A stretch of DNA of 48,624 nucleotides from Azotobacter paspali (GTDB taxonomy: Bacteria; Pseudomonadota; Gammaproteobacteria; Pseudomonadales; Pseudomonadaceae), in NCBI RefSeq assembly GCF_042434745.1, contig NZ_JBHLSS010000067.1, one strand, 5' to 3'. This document shows, piece by piece, positions 26,538-35,485 of this stretch. The notes beneath the pieces were generated by a model, which saw nothing but the letters and a program-made list of their open reading frames with translations, was not told where the DNA came from and did not search any database. A program made the translations under genes and the position numbers. How positions within the stretch are numbered: position 1 is the stretch's first letter; every line of letters starts with the position of its first letter.

Positions 26538-27401
26538 ATGAGCCTGCACTGCGAAGAGGTTCGCCTCAATCTGCCCCATATCGAACTGGCCGCCCATCTC
26601 TATGGACCGGAAGACGGTCCGCCGGTGCTGGCCCTGCATGGCTGGCTGGACAATGCCATGAGTTTTTCCCGCCTGGCGCCGCGCCTGGCGGGACTGCGCA
26701 TCGTCGCCCTGGACTTCGCCGGCCACGGCCATTCCGCCCATCGTCCGGCCGGCCTGGGCTACAGCCATTGGGAACATGCCTTCGACGTGTTGCAGGTCGC
26801 CGAGCAGTTCGGCTGGCAACGCTTCTCTCTGCTCGGCCACTCCATGGGCGCCATCGTCGCCGTGCTGCTGGCCGGTGCGCTGCCGGAACGGGTCGAGCGG
26901 CTGGCGTTGATCGACGGCGGCATGCCGATCACCCGCGAGGCCGCCGAGGCGCCACAGCAACTCGGCGATGCCCTGCGCGGGCACCTGGCGCTGGCTGGCA
27001 AGCGCAAGCCGGTCTACGAGAACGTCGAGCGGGCGGTGCTGGCGCGCATGCACGGAATGGCCGCGCTGAGCCGCGAGGCCGCCGAGCGGCTCGCCGAACG
27101 CGGCTTGATGCCGGTGCCCGGCGGTTATACCTGGCGGGCCGACAGCCGTCTGCGTCTGCCCTATGCGCTGCGCCTGGACTCGGCCCAGGCCGAGGCGTTT
27201 TTGCGTGCGGTGCGTTGTCCGGTGAGCCTGGTACTGGCCCGCGAGGGGCTGCTGACCGGCCGGCCGTCGCTGGCGGCGCTGCTGGAGCAGCTATCCTTCG
27301 AGGTGCACGAGCTGCCCGGCGGACATCATCTGCATCTGGACGACGAGGCCGGCGCCCAGGCTGTAGCAGACTGTTTCAAAGCGCTGTTCCCCGCGTCTTG
27401 A
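26538..27401 (+). CDS. Alpha/beta hydrolase
   Basis: The 287-residue enzyme has the alpha/beta hydrolase fold with oxyanion motif ALHGWLDN, nucleophile elbow LLGHSMGA (Ser102) and catalytic His in LPGGHHLHLD near residue 266. The closest general type is the serine-hydrolase-like (SERHL) group of esterases. No signal peptide, so cytoplasmic. The physiological ester is unknown. The ATG at 26538 fits; 120 bases separate it from the following gene. Confidence 0.88.
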   Translation: MSLHCEEVRLNLPHIELAAHLYGPEDGPPVLALHGWLDNAMSFSRLAPRLAGLRIVALDFAGHGHSAHRPAGLGYSHWEHAFDVLQVAEQFGWQRFSLLGHSMGAIVAVLLAGALPERVERLALIDGGMPITREAAEAPQQLGDALRGHLALAGKRKPVYENVERAVLARMHGMAALSREAAERLAERGLMPVPGGYTWRADSRLRLPYALRLDSAQAEAFLRAVRCPVSLVLAREGLLTGRPSLAALLEQLSFEVHELPGGHHLHLDDEAGAQAVADCFKALFPAS

Positions 27402-27521
27402 CTCGCCGGGGACTGCTCGGGAGAGTGGCCGCACTTCCGGGAGCTGTCATGGTGGCAGGCCATGTGTGCCTGTCCGCCGCGCCTCCCACCGTTCGTTCGA
27501 GCCGAGTCTTCGAGGAGCCAG

Positions 27522-28325
27522 ATGCGCCTGAGCCTCTTCTGCTATCTGCTATTGGCCGGCAGTTCCCTGTTAGCCGCCGACCTGCCAGACGGCCACGACC
27601 ACGAGGTGCTGCCACGCTTCCCCCAAGCCGAGATCGTCGAGTCCAGTCAGGGCGATGCGGAGCGCCGCTACCCCCTGGGCGGCATTCAGCGGATCAGCGG
27701 ACGCCTGCGCTACGAGCGCGAAGTTCTGGCCGAGGGCCGGCTGTCCGCGACCACCTACCAACTGCCGGTCGGGCATCTCGCCGCGGAGGCTTTCGCCCAA
27801 GCCCGCGAATCCCTGCTCCGGCAGGGGGCCGAACTGCTCTACTGGTGCGATGGGCGCGACTGTGGCTCCAGCAGCCTGTGGGCCAATACGGTATTCGGCA
27901 ATGCCCGCCTGTACGGCCTGGAAGAGCGCCAGGCCTTCGCCCTGTTGCGCCTGGCCGCGCCGCGCCGCGACAGCCTGCTGGCGCTGTACGCGATCACCCG
28001 CGGCAATCGCCGGGATTATCTGCATGTCGAGCAGCTCGATGCCGCCGCCGCACTCGGCGAACTGCTGCCGACCCCGGCCACCCTGCTGCGCCAGTTGCGT
28101 ACCGATGGCCAGTTGCTGCTGCCGGCGTTGAGCGGCGAGCCGGGCGCGGCCTGGGTCGATGTGCTGGCCCGCAGCCTGATGCTCGACAGTACCCTGCGGG
28201 TCGCCCTCGCCGGGGCGCAGGCGTCCGCCTGGCGCGGCGCGCTGATCGAGCGGGGCGTGCGGGCCGCGCGTCTGGAGCTGGACGAGACAGCCGTCGACGG
28301 GTTGCGTCTGAGCCGCCTGCCGTGA
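27522..28325 (+). CDS. Periplasmic DUF4892 protein
   Basis: The 267-residue protein has a signal peptide (MRLSLFCYLLLAGSSLLA, cleaved about residue 18) and the DUF4892 arrangement: DHEVLPRFPQAEIV, then an OmpA-like-looking C-terminal region. The Cys pair in LYWCDGRDCGSSSLWAN is a notable conserved feature and may form a disulfide. Function is unknown. The ATG at 27522 has AGGAG six bases upstream; an in-frame ATG 20 codons earlier lacks signal-peptide logic. Confidence 0.8.
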   Translation: MRLSLFCYLLLAGSSLLAADLPDGHDHEVLPRFPQAEIVESSQGDAERRYPLGGIQRISGRLRYEREVLAEGRLSATTYQLPVGHLAAEAFAQARESLLRQGAELLYWCDGRDCGSSSLWANTVFGNARLYGLEERQAFALLRLAAPRRDSLLALYAITRGNRRDYLHVEQLDAAAALGELLPTPATLLRQLRTDGQLLLPALSGEPGAAWVDVLARSLMLDSTLRVALAGAQASAWRGALIERGVRAARLELDETAVDGLRLSRLP

Positions 28326-28439
28326 GTCGGGCCAGTGTTCCCCCGGTCGTTGCCCGGTGCCTTTTCCGTCGCCTGCCTCTGTCACAATGGCGATGCCGTC
28401 CAATCCTTGGCAGTCCTTTCGATGGAGTTGCGAGTCCGA

Positions 28440-29543
28440 ATGTTCAATAACGATCGTCTGCTGGTGCTGCTGCTGCTTCTGGCGCTGCTCGGCGCCTGCC
28501 TGTGGGTGCTGCTGCCGTTCGCCTCGGCGCTTTTCTGGGCGGCCGTGCTGTCCTTCGCCAGTTGGCCGCTGATGCGCCTGCTGACCGCCCGGTTGAACGG
28601 CCGGGAGTCGGTGGCGGCCGGGTTGCTGACCGCCGGCTGGGTGATCCTGGTGGCGGTGCCGCTGCTGCTGTTCGGCTTCAATCTGGTCAATTACATCCGC
28701 GAACTCACCGGGCTGATCAACACGCTGCGCCTGGAGGGCCTACCGCCGCCGCCGGAGTGGTTGGCCGGAATGCCGCTGTTCGGCGACGAACTGGTCGACC
28801 TCTGGCGTACCGTCGATCAGCAGGGGCTGGCGTTGTTCGCCACGCTCAAGCCCTATCTGGGCCAGGTCGGCAACTGGCTGCTGGCGCGTAGCGCCAAGCT
28901 CGCCGGAGGCATGCTGGAACTGGCCTTGAGTCTGGTGCTGGTATTTTTCTTCTATCGCGACGGGCCGCGCCTGGAGCGTTTCGTGCAGAGCTTGCTGACG
29001 CGGCTGATCGGCGAGCGCGCCAAGCATTACCTGGAGCTGGTCGCCGCTACTGTGCAACGGGTGGTCAACGGGGTGATCGGTACCGCCGCGGCCCAGAGTG
29101 CCCTGGCGCTGATCGGCTTCTGGATCGCCGGGGTGCCGGGAGCGCTGCTACTCGGCCTGCTCACCTTCGCCCTCAGCCTGATTCCCATGGGTCCGCCGTT
29201 GGCCTGGATACCGGCCACCGCCTGGCTGGTCTGGCAGGGCGACTACGGCTACGCGATCTTCCTCGGCATCTGGGGCATGTTCGTGATCAGCGGCGTGGAC
29301 AACGTGCTCAAGCCCTACCTGATCAGCCGCGGCGGCAACCTGCCGCTGGTGGTAGTGTTGCTCGGGGTGTTCGGGGGCATCTATGCCTTCGGCTTCATGG
29401 GCCTGTTCCTCGGCCCGACGCTGTTGGCGGTGGCCTACAGCCTGCTCAGCGACTGGGTGAGCGAGGTGCGTCCGGCGGAGCTGCCGGCCAGCCCGGCGCC
29501 GCGGCGGGAAGCCGGGGAGGAGAGGGTTTCCTCGGGCCCGTGA
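28440..29543 (+). CDS. AI-2E family transporter (UPF0118)
   Basis: The 367-residue membrane protein has about eight helices and the family block near the end (GVDNVLKPYLISRGGNLPLVV, then GFMGLFLGPTLLAVAYSL). The family includes putative autoinducer-2 exporters, Na+(Li+)/H+ antiporters and others of unknown substrate. I chose ATG at 28440 (MFNNDRLL); an alternative ATG at 28422 adds six residues. It is convergent with the patatin gene 37 bases on. Confidence 0.87.
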   Translation: MFNNDRLLVLLLLLALLGACLWVLLPFASALFWAAVLSFASWPLMRLLTARLNGRESVAAGLLTAGWVILVAVPLLLFGFNLVNYIRELTGLINTLRLEGLPPPPEWLAGMPLFGDELVDLWRTVDQQGLALFATLKPYLGQVGNWLLARSAKLAGGMLELALSLVLVFFFYRDGPRLERFVQSLLTRLIGERAKHYLELVAATVQRVVNGVIGTAAAQSALALIGFWIAGVPGALLLGLLTFALSLIPMGPPLAWIPATAWLVWQGDYGYAIFLGIWGMFVISGVDNVLKPYLISRGGNLPLVVVLLGVFGGIYAFGFMGLFLGPTLLAVAYSLLSDWVSEVRPAELPASPAPRREAGEERVSSGP

Positions 29544-29580
29544 TACTGCTTCACGAACCGAGTCGCTGCGTCGACGGGCT

Positions 29581-30570
29581 CTAACGCTCGTTCTCGCGTT
29601 CGTAGGTGTCCAGGCTGTCGCGGGCGATCTGCCGGCCGAGCTGGATCATCTCCGGCGCCCTGTGGAACTCGAAGAAGCGGCAGGCCTGCTTGGGCACGTT
29701 GATCAGGATGTCCGGCGGATAGCCGGCGATCTTGTACTGGGTCAACGCGTTCTGCATTACCTCCAAGCTCTGGTTGACCAAGTCGAGCAGCGTCGCCGGG
29801 GCGAGGGAGTCGACTACCTTGGCGCCGCTGGCCGACTTCGGCGCGCTTTCCGTCTCCGGCGCGGACGGCTCGTCCGGCTCCTCGCGCAGCGCTACCGGCA
29901 GCGGCGTGCCGTCCTCCTCGCGTCGGCGGAACGGCAGGCGCGAGCCGAGCGAGTCGAGCACGGCATCGACCCGGCTCCAGCGCAGCGCCGGACGCTCGCT
30001 CGCCGGCAGCCGGTACTGCTTGTGGTTGGGCGCGCCGAGGTTGACGGCGACGATCAGGTCGCAGTGGCTGGATACCACCGGGACGATCGGCAACGGGTTG
30101 AGCAGGCCGCCGTCGACCAGCATGTGATGGCCCTTGGTCACCGGGGTGAACAGGCTGGGAATTGCCGCCGAGGCGCGCATCGCCTGGTGCAGGCAGCCTT
30201 CCTGGAACCATACCTCCTGGTGGGTGGTGAGATCGGTGGCCACCGCGGTGAAGGGGATCGGCAGGTCCTCGATGTTCACTTCGCCGACGATCTCGCGGAT
30301 GTGTGCGAAGATCTTGTCGCCGCGGATCACCCCCAGGCTGAAGCTGACGTCGAGCAGGCGCAGCAGGGCCAGGTAGTTCAGGCTCTCGATCCACTGGCGG
30401 TACTCGGGCAGCTTGCCGGCGGCATGGATGCCGCCGATCACCGCGCCCATGGAGCAGCCGGCGATGCAGCCGATCTCGTAGCCGCGGGTTTCCAGTTCCT
30501 CGATCACCCCGATGTGGGCGTAGCCCCGTGCGCCGCCCGAACCCAGTACCAAAGCCACTCGTCTGCCCAT
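29581..30570 (-). CDS. Patatin-like phospholipase, RssA-like
   Basis: The 329-residue protein has all patatin motifs: GSGGARG oxyanion loop (10-16), nucleophile GCSMG (Ser40) and the catalytic Asp in VDGGLL (Asp153), giving a Ser-Asp dyad. It lacks a signal peptide and a beta-barrel, so it is a cytosolic RssA/YlbK-type lipase rather than a secreted PlpD-type one. A Pro/Glu/Ser-rich linker (about 240-275) precedes a C-terminal helical domain. ATG at 30570 (MGRRVALVLG) is chosen over one 25 codons upstream. Divergent from selD. Confidence 0.88.
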   Translation of the reverse strand: MGRRVALVLGSGGARGYAHIGVIEELETRGYEIGCIAGCSMGAVIGGIHAAGKLPEYRQWIESLNYLALLRLLDVSFSLGVIRGDKIFAHIREIVGEVNIEDLPIPFTAVATDLTTHQEVWFQEGCLHQAMRASAAIPSLFTPVTKGHHMLVDGGLLNPLPIVPVVSSHCDLIVAVNLGAPNHKQYRLPASERPALRWSRVDAVLDSLGSRLPFRRREEDGTPLPVALREEPDEPSAPETESAPKSASGAKVVDSLAPATLLDLVNQSLEVMQNALTQYKIAGYPPDILINVPKQACRFFEFHRAPEMIQLGRQIARDSLDTYERENER

Positions 30571-30637
30571 GGGATCTTCCGTTCCGCTCGTTTCCCGAAC
30601 CATACGCCGGGCAGGGCGCGGCGCCAAGGCAGGCTTT

Positions 30638-30646
30638 TGGTACAAT
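30638..30646 (+). promoter_or_regulatory. Extended -10 promoter of selD
   Basis: TGGTACAAT forms an extended -10 (TGN plus TACAAT) 39 bases upstream of the selD ATG in the region divergent from the patatin gene. No good -35 is seen, as is usual when the TGN extension is present. Confidence 0.5.
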
Positions 30647-30684
30647 TCGCCGCCTTTTCAGTTCCCTGTTTTCGAGGACGCCCC

Positions 30685-31722
30685 ATGAGCGAGCCCATTC
30701 GTCTGACCCAGTACAGCCATGGCGCCGGTTGTGGCTGCAAGATCGCCCCCAAGGTGCTGGAAGTGATCCTCGCCGGCAGTGGCGCACAGAATCTCGACCC
30801 GAAGCTCTGGGTCGGCAACGCCTCGCGCGACGACGCCGCCGTGTACGCCATCGACGAGGAGCGCGGCGTGGTGTCGACCACCGATTTCTTCATGCCGATC
30901 GTCGACGACCCCTTCGACTTCGGGCGCATCGCCGCGACCAACGCCATCAGCGATATCTACGCGATGGGTGGCGATCCGCTCCTGGCTATCGCCATCCTCG
31001 GCTGGCCGATCAACAAGCTACCGCCGGAAGTGGCCCGCGAGGTGATCGCCGGCGGTCGCGCGGTCTGCGATGCGGCGGGTATCCCGCTGGCCGGCGGACA
31101 TTCCATCGACACCCCGGAGCCGGTCTTCGGCCTGGCGGTGACCGGCATGGTGGAAAAGCATTTTCTCAAACGCAACGACACCGCCAGCGCCGGCTGCCGC
31201 CTGTACCTGACCAAGCCGCTGGGCATCGGCATCCTCACCACCGCGGAGAAGCGCTCCAGGCTGCGGCCCCAGGATGTGGGCGTGGCGCGCGACTGGATGT
31301 GCACCTTGAACAAGCCTGGCAGCCGCTTCGGCAAGCTGGCGGGGGTCAAGGCGATGACCGACGTCACCGGTTTCGGCCTACTCGGCCATCTGGTCGAGAT
31401 GGCCGACGGCAGCGGGCTGTCGGCGCGCATCGAGTTCGCCGCAGTGCCGCTCCTTCCCGAGCTGGACTACTACCTGGAGCAGGGCTGCGTCCCCGGTGGC
31501 ACCCTGCGCAATTTCGACAGCTTCGGCGAGCGCATTGCGCCGATGCCGGAGCTGTGCAAGCTGATCCTCTGCGACCCGCAGACCAGCGGCGGCCTGCTGG
31601 TCGCGGTGAGCCCCGAGGGCGAGGCGGAGTTCCTCGCCTGCGCCGCCGGACTGGGCCTGACGCTGGCGCCGATCGGCGAGATGGTCGAGCGACAGCGCTT
31701 GGCGGTCGAGGTGCTCTTCTGA
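30685..31722 (+). CDS. selD: Selenophosphate synthase SelD
   Basis: SelD makes selenophosphate from selenide and ATP for selenoprotein and selenouridine synthesis. The 345-residue protein carries the active-site loop GAGCGCK with Cys16 and Lys19 (Cys form, not Sec), and the ATP-binding Asp-rich stretches TTDFFMPIVDDPFDFG and NAISDIYAMGG. Its TGA stop overlaps the ATG of selU (TGATG), so both are translated together. Codon use matches the neighbours. selA, selB and selC are not in the window, so whether selenocysteine is made cannot be judged here. Confidence 0.97.
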   Translation: MSEPIRLTQYSHGAGCGCKIAPKVLEVILAGSGAQNLDPKLWVGNASRDDAAVYAIDEERGVVSTTDFFMPIVDDPFDFGRIAATNAISDIYAMGGDPLLAIAILGWPINKLPPEVAREVIAGGRAVCDAAGIPLAGGHSIDTPEPVFGLAVTGMVEKHFLKRNDTASAGCRLYLTKPLGIGILTTAEKRSRLRPQDVGVARDWMCTLNKPGSRFGKLAGVKAMTDVTGFGLLGHLVEMADGSGLSARIEFAAVPLLPELDYYLEQGCVPGGTLRNFDSFGERIAPMPELCKLILCDPQTSGGLLVAVSPEGEAEFLACAAGLGLTLAPIGEMVERQRLAVEVLF

Positions 31723-32834
31723 TGCGCGCCGATACCGCCGATTACCTGCAGCTTTTCCTCGAAAACGTCCCCATGATGGACACCCGCGCTCCGGTGGAAT
31801 TCGCCGGCGGCGCCTTTCCCAACGTACTCAACCTACCGCTGATGACCGACAGCGAGCGGCAGAAGGTCGGCACCTGCTACAAGCAGCACGGCCAGCAGGC
31901 GGCCATCGAGCTCGGCCATCGGCTGGTATCCGGCAGGACCAAGGAGTCGCGCATCCAGGCCTGGGCGGATTTCGCCCGTGCCCATCCCGAGGGCTACCTG
32001 TACTGCTTCCGTGGCGGCCTGCGTTCGCAGATCGTCCAGCAGTGGCTGAAGGACGAGGCCGGCATCGACTACCCGCGGGTGACCGGCGGCTACAAGGCGA
32101 TGCGTAACTTTCTCCTCGATACCACCCGCCAGGCCACCGCACAGTGCACGTTCGTGCTGGTCGGCGGCCTCACCGGCACCGGCAAGACCGAGGTGATCGC
32201 CGCCCTGGGCAACGCTCTGGACCTCGAAGGCCACGCCAATCACCGTGGCTCCAGCTTCGGCAAGCGGGCCACACCGCAGCCGGCGCAGATCGACTTCGAG
32301 AATCGTCTGGCCATCGACATCCTGCGAAAGCGTGCGGCCGGTGTCGGCCGCTTCGTGCTGGAGGACGAGAGCCGCCTGGTCGGCAGTTGTTCGCTGCCGC
32401 TGGAGCTGCACCAGGGCATGCAGCACTATCCGTTGGTCTGGCTAGAGGACAGCTTCGAAGGGCGCGTCGAGCGCATCCTGTGCGACTACGTGGTCGATCT
32501 CTGCGCCGAGTTCGTCGCCGTCGAAGGGCCACAGGCCGGTTTCGCCGCCTTCGCCGCGCGCCTCACCCAGAGCCTGGCGAACATCGTCAAGCGGCTCGGC
32601 GGCGAGCGTTACCAGCGGCTGTCGACGCTCATGGCGCGGGCTCTCGCCGAGCAAGAGGCGGGAGGTGGCGTCGCGTTGCATCGCGACTGGATCGTCGGCC
32701 TGCTGCGTGAGTATTACGATCCCATGTATGCCTACCAGCGCGAGAGCAAGGCCGGGCGCATCGTCTTTTCCGGCGATCGGGAAGCCGTGCTGGCCTATCT
32801 GCGCGAATGCGCGGCGGGAGCCGTCGACGGCTGA
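31722..32834 (+). CDS. selU: tRNA 2-selenouridine synthase SelU (MnmH)
   Basis: The 370-residue protein has an N-terminal rhodanese domain with active-site Cys95 (YCFRGG) and a C-terminal P-loop domain (GGLTGTGKTE, residues 148-157). It converts 2-thiouridine at the wobble position of tRNAs for Lys, Glu and Gln to 2-selenouridine via geranylation, using SelD's selenophosphate. It overlaps selD by one base. Its 3' end overlaps the convergent glycosyltransferase gene by 40 bases. Confidence 0.96.
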   Translation: MRADTADYLQLFLENVPMMDTRAPVEFAGGAFPNVLNLPLMTDSERQKVGTCYKQHGQQAAIELGHRLVSGRTKESRIQAWADFARAHPEGYLYCFRGGLRSQIVQQWLKDEAGIDYPRVTGGYKAMRNFLLDTTRQATAQCTFVLVGGLTGTGKTEVIAALGNALDLEGHANHRGSSFGKRATPQPAQIDFENRLAIDILRKRAAGVGRFVLEDESRLVGSCSLPLELHQGMQHYPLVWLEDSFEGRVERILCDYVVDLCAEFVAVEGPQAGFAAFAARLTQSLANIVKRLGGERYQRLSTLMARALAEQEAGGGVALHRDWIVGLLREYYDPMYAYQRESKAGRIVFSGDREAVLAYLRECAAGAVDG

Positions 32835-34006
32835 GCGTGCCGTTTCTCCGATGCCGGGACGGTCGGCGCCTGCAAGGTGCTACGCAGGTGCTCCTCGAAT
32901 TGCCTGACGATGGCCGCCCAACCCTGGTGGCTGGCATGCTGGCGGGCGTTCAGGCGGACCCTGCGCAAGTTTTCCTCGTCCTCCAGCAGCCAGTTGGCCG
33001 CTTCGATGAAGCTCTGCTCGTCGCCCGGCTCGGCCAGCGCGCCGTTGTGTCCGTGACGGATGTGCTGGGCGGCGGCGGCCTGCTCGTAGGCGACCACGCC
33101 GAGCCCGGAGGCGAGCGCCTCCAGTACCACGTTGCCGAAGGTTTCCGAGAGGCTGGGGAAGATGAACAGATCGCCCGAGGCATAGTGGGTGGCCAGCGTC
33201 TCGCCCAACTGCATGCCGCAGAAGTGGGCTTCCGGCCACTGCTGGCGAAGGCTGGTGTACAGAGGCCCGTCGCCGACCACCACCAGCTTTAGCCGGCGCT
33301 GCGGATGGGCCGCCTGTAGGCTGCGGAAGCTGTTGCCAAGCAGGCCGAGATTCTTCTCCGGCGCCAGCCGTCCGACGTGCAGCACGACCAGGTCGTCGTC
33401 GCCCACTCCCCAATTGGCGCGCAGGCTGGCGGAGCGCCGGGCCGGATGGAACAGGTGGCTGTCGACGCCGCGGGAGAGCAGTTCCAGGCGCTCGAAGCCG
33501 CGCCGGGTCAGTTCCATGCGCTGGCTGGTGCTGGGCACCAGGGTCAGCCGGGAGTGGTTGTGGAACCAGCGTAGGTAGCCGGTCAGCAGGCGGGTTAGAA
33601 GGCCGAAGCCGTAATGGCTGCTGTATTGCTGGAAGTTAGTATGGAAGCCGCTGATCGCCGGAATCCCCAGGCGCCGCGCGCAGCGCAGGGCGGACAGGCC
33701 CAGCGGTCCTTCGGTGGCGATGTAGATCACGTCCGGGGGCTCGCGTTTCCAGCGGTGCAGCAGCTTGCCGGTGGCCGACTGGCCCCACTGCAGGCCCGGA
33801 TAGCCGGGCAATGGCCAGCCGCGGGTCAAAAGCAGCTGCTCGTCGCCGCGCCGGCCCCGGTCATTGCCCTGCCGAGGGCGCACCACTTGCACGTGGTGGC
33901 CGCGGGCGCGCAACCCGTCGCACAACCGGCCCAGGGTATTGGCGACGCCATTGACTTCAGGGGGGAAGGTTTCGCTGATCAGGGCGATATGCAGGATGTC
34001 AGTCAT
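32795..34006 (-). CDS. GT4-family glycosyltransferase (MgtA-like)
   Basis: The 403-residue protein is a GT-B glycosyltransferase of family 4: an N-terminal acceptor domain (ISETFPPEVNGVANTLGRL, VYIATEGPLG and ISGFHTNFQQYSSHYG), then the nucleotide-sugar domain (VGRLAPEKNL, VVVGDGPL, and the E-x7-E-like FPSLSETFGNVVLEALASGLGVVA). It looks most like mannosyltransferases acting on glycolipids. ATG at 34006 (MTDILHIAL). The frame is open 69 codons upstream without similarity. Its target lipid is unknown. Confidence 0.88.
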   Translation of the reverse strand: MTDILHIALISETFPPEVNGVANTLGRLCDGLRARGHHVQVVRPRQGNDRGRRGDEQLLLTRGWPLPGYPGLQWGQSATGKLLHRWKREPPDVIYIATEGPLGLSALRCARRLGIPAISGFHTNFQQYSSHYGFGLLTRLLTGYLRWFHNHSRLTLVPSTSQRMELTRRGFERLELLSRGVDSHLFHPARRSASLRANWGVGDDDLVVLHVGRLAPEKNLGLLGNSFRSLQAAHPQRRLKLVVVGDGPLYTSLRQQWPEAHFCGMQLGETLATHYASGDLFIFPSLSETFGNVVLEALASGLGVVAYEQAAAAQHIRHGHNGALAEPGDEQSFIEAANWLLEDEENLRRVRLNARQHASHQGWAAIVRQFEEHLRSTLQAPTVPASEKRHAQPSTAPAAHSRR

Positions 34007-34972
34007 GACCGTCAGTCTCGGAGCATAATATGTCAGACCGATGACAGCCGGCTGACGTTCCGGTGATGGGCGACGTTCTGTGGCGATCGGAAGATCGTTC
34101 GTCGGCCCCGCCTGCCTCGGGGCGTGGCCGCCGGATGCCTTTGCGCGGGGGGCGGGACGGCTCCATTGGCCTGCGACGATACCCGCAAGCGGCGCTACGT
34201 CCGTTGCGGCCATCGACCTCGCGTCGTCCGTTTCACTGCCATGAGCGACTCCATGGGGTTAGATTACCGGGCTGCCCGCACTCTTGTTCCGGATCTCGCA
34301 AAAGGCATTCGCCATCCATGTCGACTGCTCTTTCCCTGGTGCGCTATCTGACTTTCTTCGAACCGATACGCCGGTTCGCCGTTTTAGAAGCAATGGCCCA
34401 CGCATGAACGTGTTCGAAATCATCCGCTGGGCCGGGACGAAGGCATCACCCTCGAGGTGAGCGCCGATCGCCTGGATGCGGACGATATCCGCCCCCGTCG
34501 CTGATGGCCGAGCTGTCGGCCTGCGAGGCCCCGATCGTCGAGATCCTGAAGCCGTCCAAGGAATCCTCGGCGCAGGGCCTGGACGATCTCGGTGTCCGGT
34601 TACCGGTTCTTCCTGATCGGCCCCGGCATGAGCAGCACCCAGGCGTTGGCCCTTGCCCGCTGGCGCTGGAAAGAGGCCGAGATCGTCGATTGAGTCCAAA
34701 GGCGGCGCCCTCCAGGCGGGCCGTTTCCCCTTGCATCTCCAGGCCAGTCCCGTCTTGCCGGCCCGGCTATCGGCAAGGCCGGTCCGCCGCTCTCGCATAC
34801 CTGCCCCCGTATTGTTGCGCCGGCCATCCGAGCGGGCGTCCTGGCTCCGCCGGCGTCAACCTCTACGCCGTCTTCCGATCCTCATACGATCGACTGAACA
34901 TTTGTCCGCCGGCGGCAGTCGTACCCTGAAACGCACGAACAATGTATCTCCATGCCGACCCGTGAGGCAGCC
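34007..34972. other. 966-base gene-poor region
   Basis: No intact gene is evident between the glycosyltransferase start and paoA. Reading frames longer than 75 residues exist on both strands but are Arg/Pro/Ser-rich and have no domain. The only meaningful sequence I see is the shattered frame at 34404-34693, listed separately. The rest may be promoter for the paoABC operon and decayed DNA. Confidence 0.6.
34404..34693 (+). pseudogene. Broken frame with a TubC_N-like docking domain
   Basis: Starting at ATG 34404 (MNVFEIIRWAG), a +/-1 shift leads to DEGITLEVSADRLDADD, then a TGA, and in another frame MAELSACEAPIVEILK. Joined, the pieces follow the TubC N-terminal docking pattern (short helix, GITLEV-type hairpin, D-x-L, then a helix ending in I-x-x-I-L). 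A third frame reads VSGYRFFLIGPGMSSTQALALARWRW up to TGA at 34691, which looks like real coding sequence. At least two frame breaks are needed. Family call is tentative; no synthase gene is nearby. Confidence 0.4.
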
Positions 34973-35485
34973 ATGAGCGACAGTTCTGCGAACGCGAGCG
35001 GCAGCGCCGCCTATCCGATCACCCTTGACCTGAATGGCCAGACTCGCCGGCTCGAAGTCCTGCCCTGGACCACCCTGCTCGACTTGCTGCGCGAACAGCT
35101 CGGCCTGAGCGGCACCAAGAAGGGCTGCGACCACGGTCAGTGCGGTGCCTGCACCGTGTTGCTCGACGGCAAGCGGATCAACGCCTGCCTGACCCTGGCG
35201 GTGATGCACGACGGTGCGAAGCTGACCACCATCGAAGGTCTCGCCGAAGGCGACCGACTGCACCCCATGCAGGCGGCGTTCATCAGGCACGACGCCTTTC
35301 AGTGTGGTTATTGCACCCCAGGACAGATCTGTTCGGCCGTGGCGTTGATCGCGGAGGGGCATGCCCTGACCACCGACGACATCCGCGAGCAGATGAGCGG
35401 CAATCTCTGCCGCTGCGGCGCCTATCCCAACATTCTCGCCGCCATCGAAAAAGTGCTGGCGGATCGGGGAGAGGAGCGGCGATGA
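34973..35485 (+). CDS. paoA: Aldehyde oxidoreductase [2Fe-2S] subunit, PaoA type
   Basis: The 170-residue protein has both iron-sulfur domains of molybdenum hydroxylases: the plant-ferredoxin-type site GCDHGQCGACTVLLDG and the helical C-terminal site FQCGYCTPGQICS...GNLCRCGAYPN. It passes electrons from the Mo site to FAD. Unlike E. coli PaoA no Tat signal is visible, so the enzyme is probably cytosolic. The ATG at 34973 has GAGG upstream. Its stop overlaps the start of paoB (ATGA). Paralogues such as xanthine dehydrogenase are possible, but the operon's 4Fe-4S motif in the FAD subunit points to the Pao type. Confidence 0.88.
   Translation: MSDSSANASGSAAYPITLDLNGQTRRLEVLPWTTLLDLLREQLGLSGTKKGCDHGQCGACTVLLDGKRINACLTLAVMHDGAKLTTIEGLAEGDRLHPMQAAFIRHDAFQCGYCTPGQICSAVALIAEGHALTTDDIREQMSGNLCRCGAYPNILAAIEKVLADRGEERR

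Noticed and set aside
29560..29580. GTCGACGGGCTCTA shared with GTCGACGGACTCTA at 41571 as a common terminator motif
   Set aside because: Only two short copies, each next to a minus-strand stop; too little to claim a repeat.
31149..31156. GTGGAAAA core of the palindromic repeat family within selD
   Set aside because: It encodes VEK in a conserved part of SelD and has no inverse partner; chance match.
30528..31721. N-terminal extension of SelU through the selD region
   Set aside because: That part of the frame is an out-of-frame shadow of selD; the true SelU start overlaps the selD stop.
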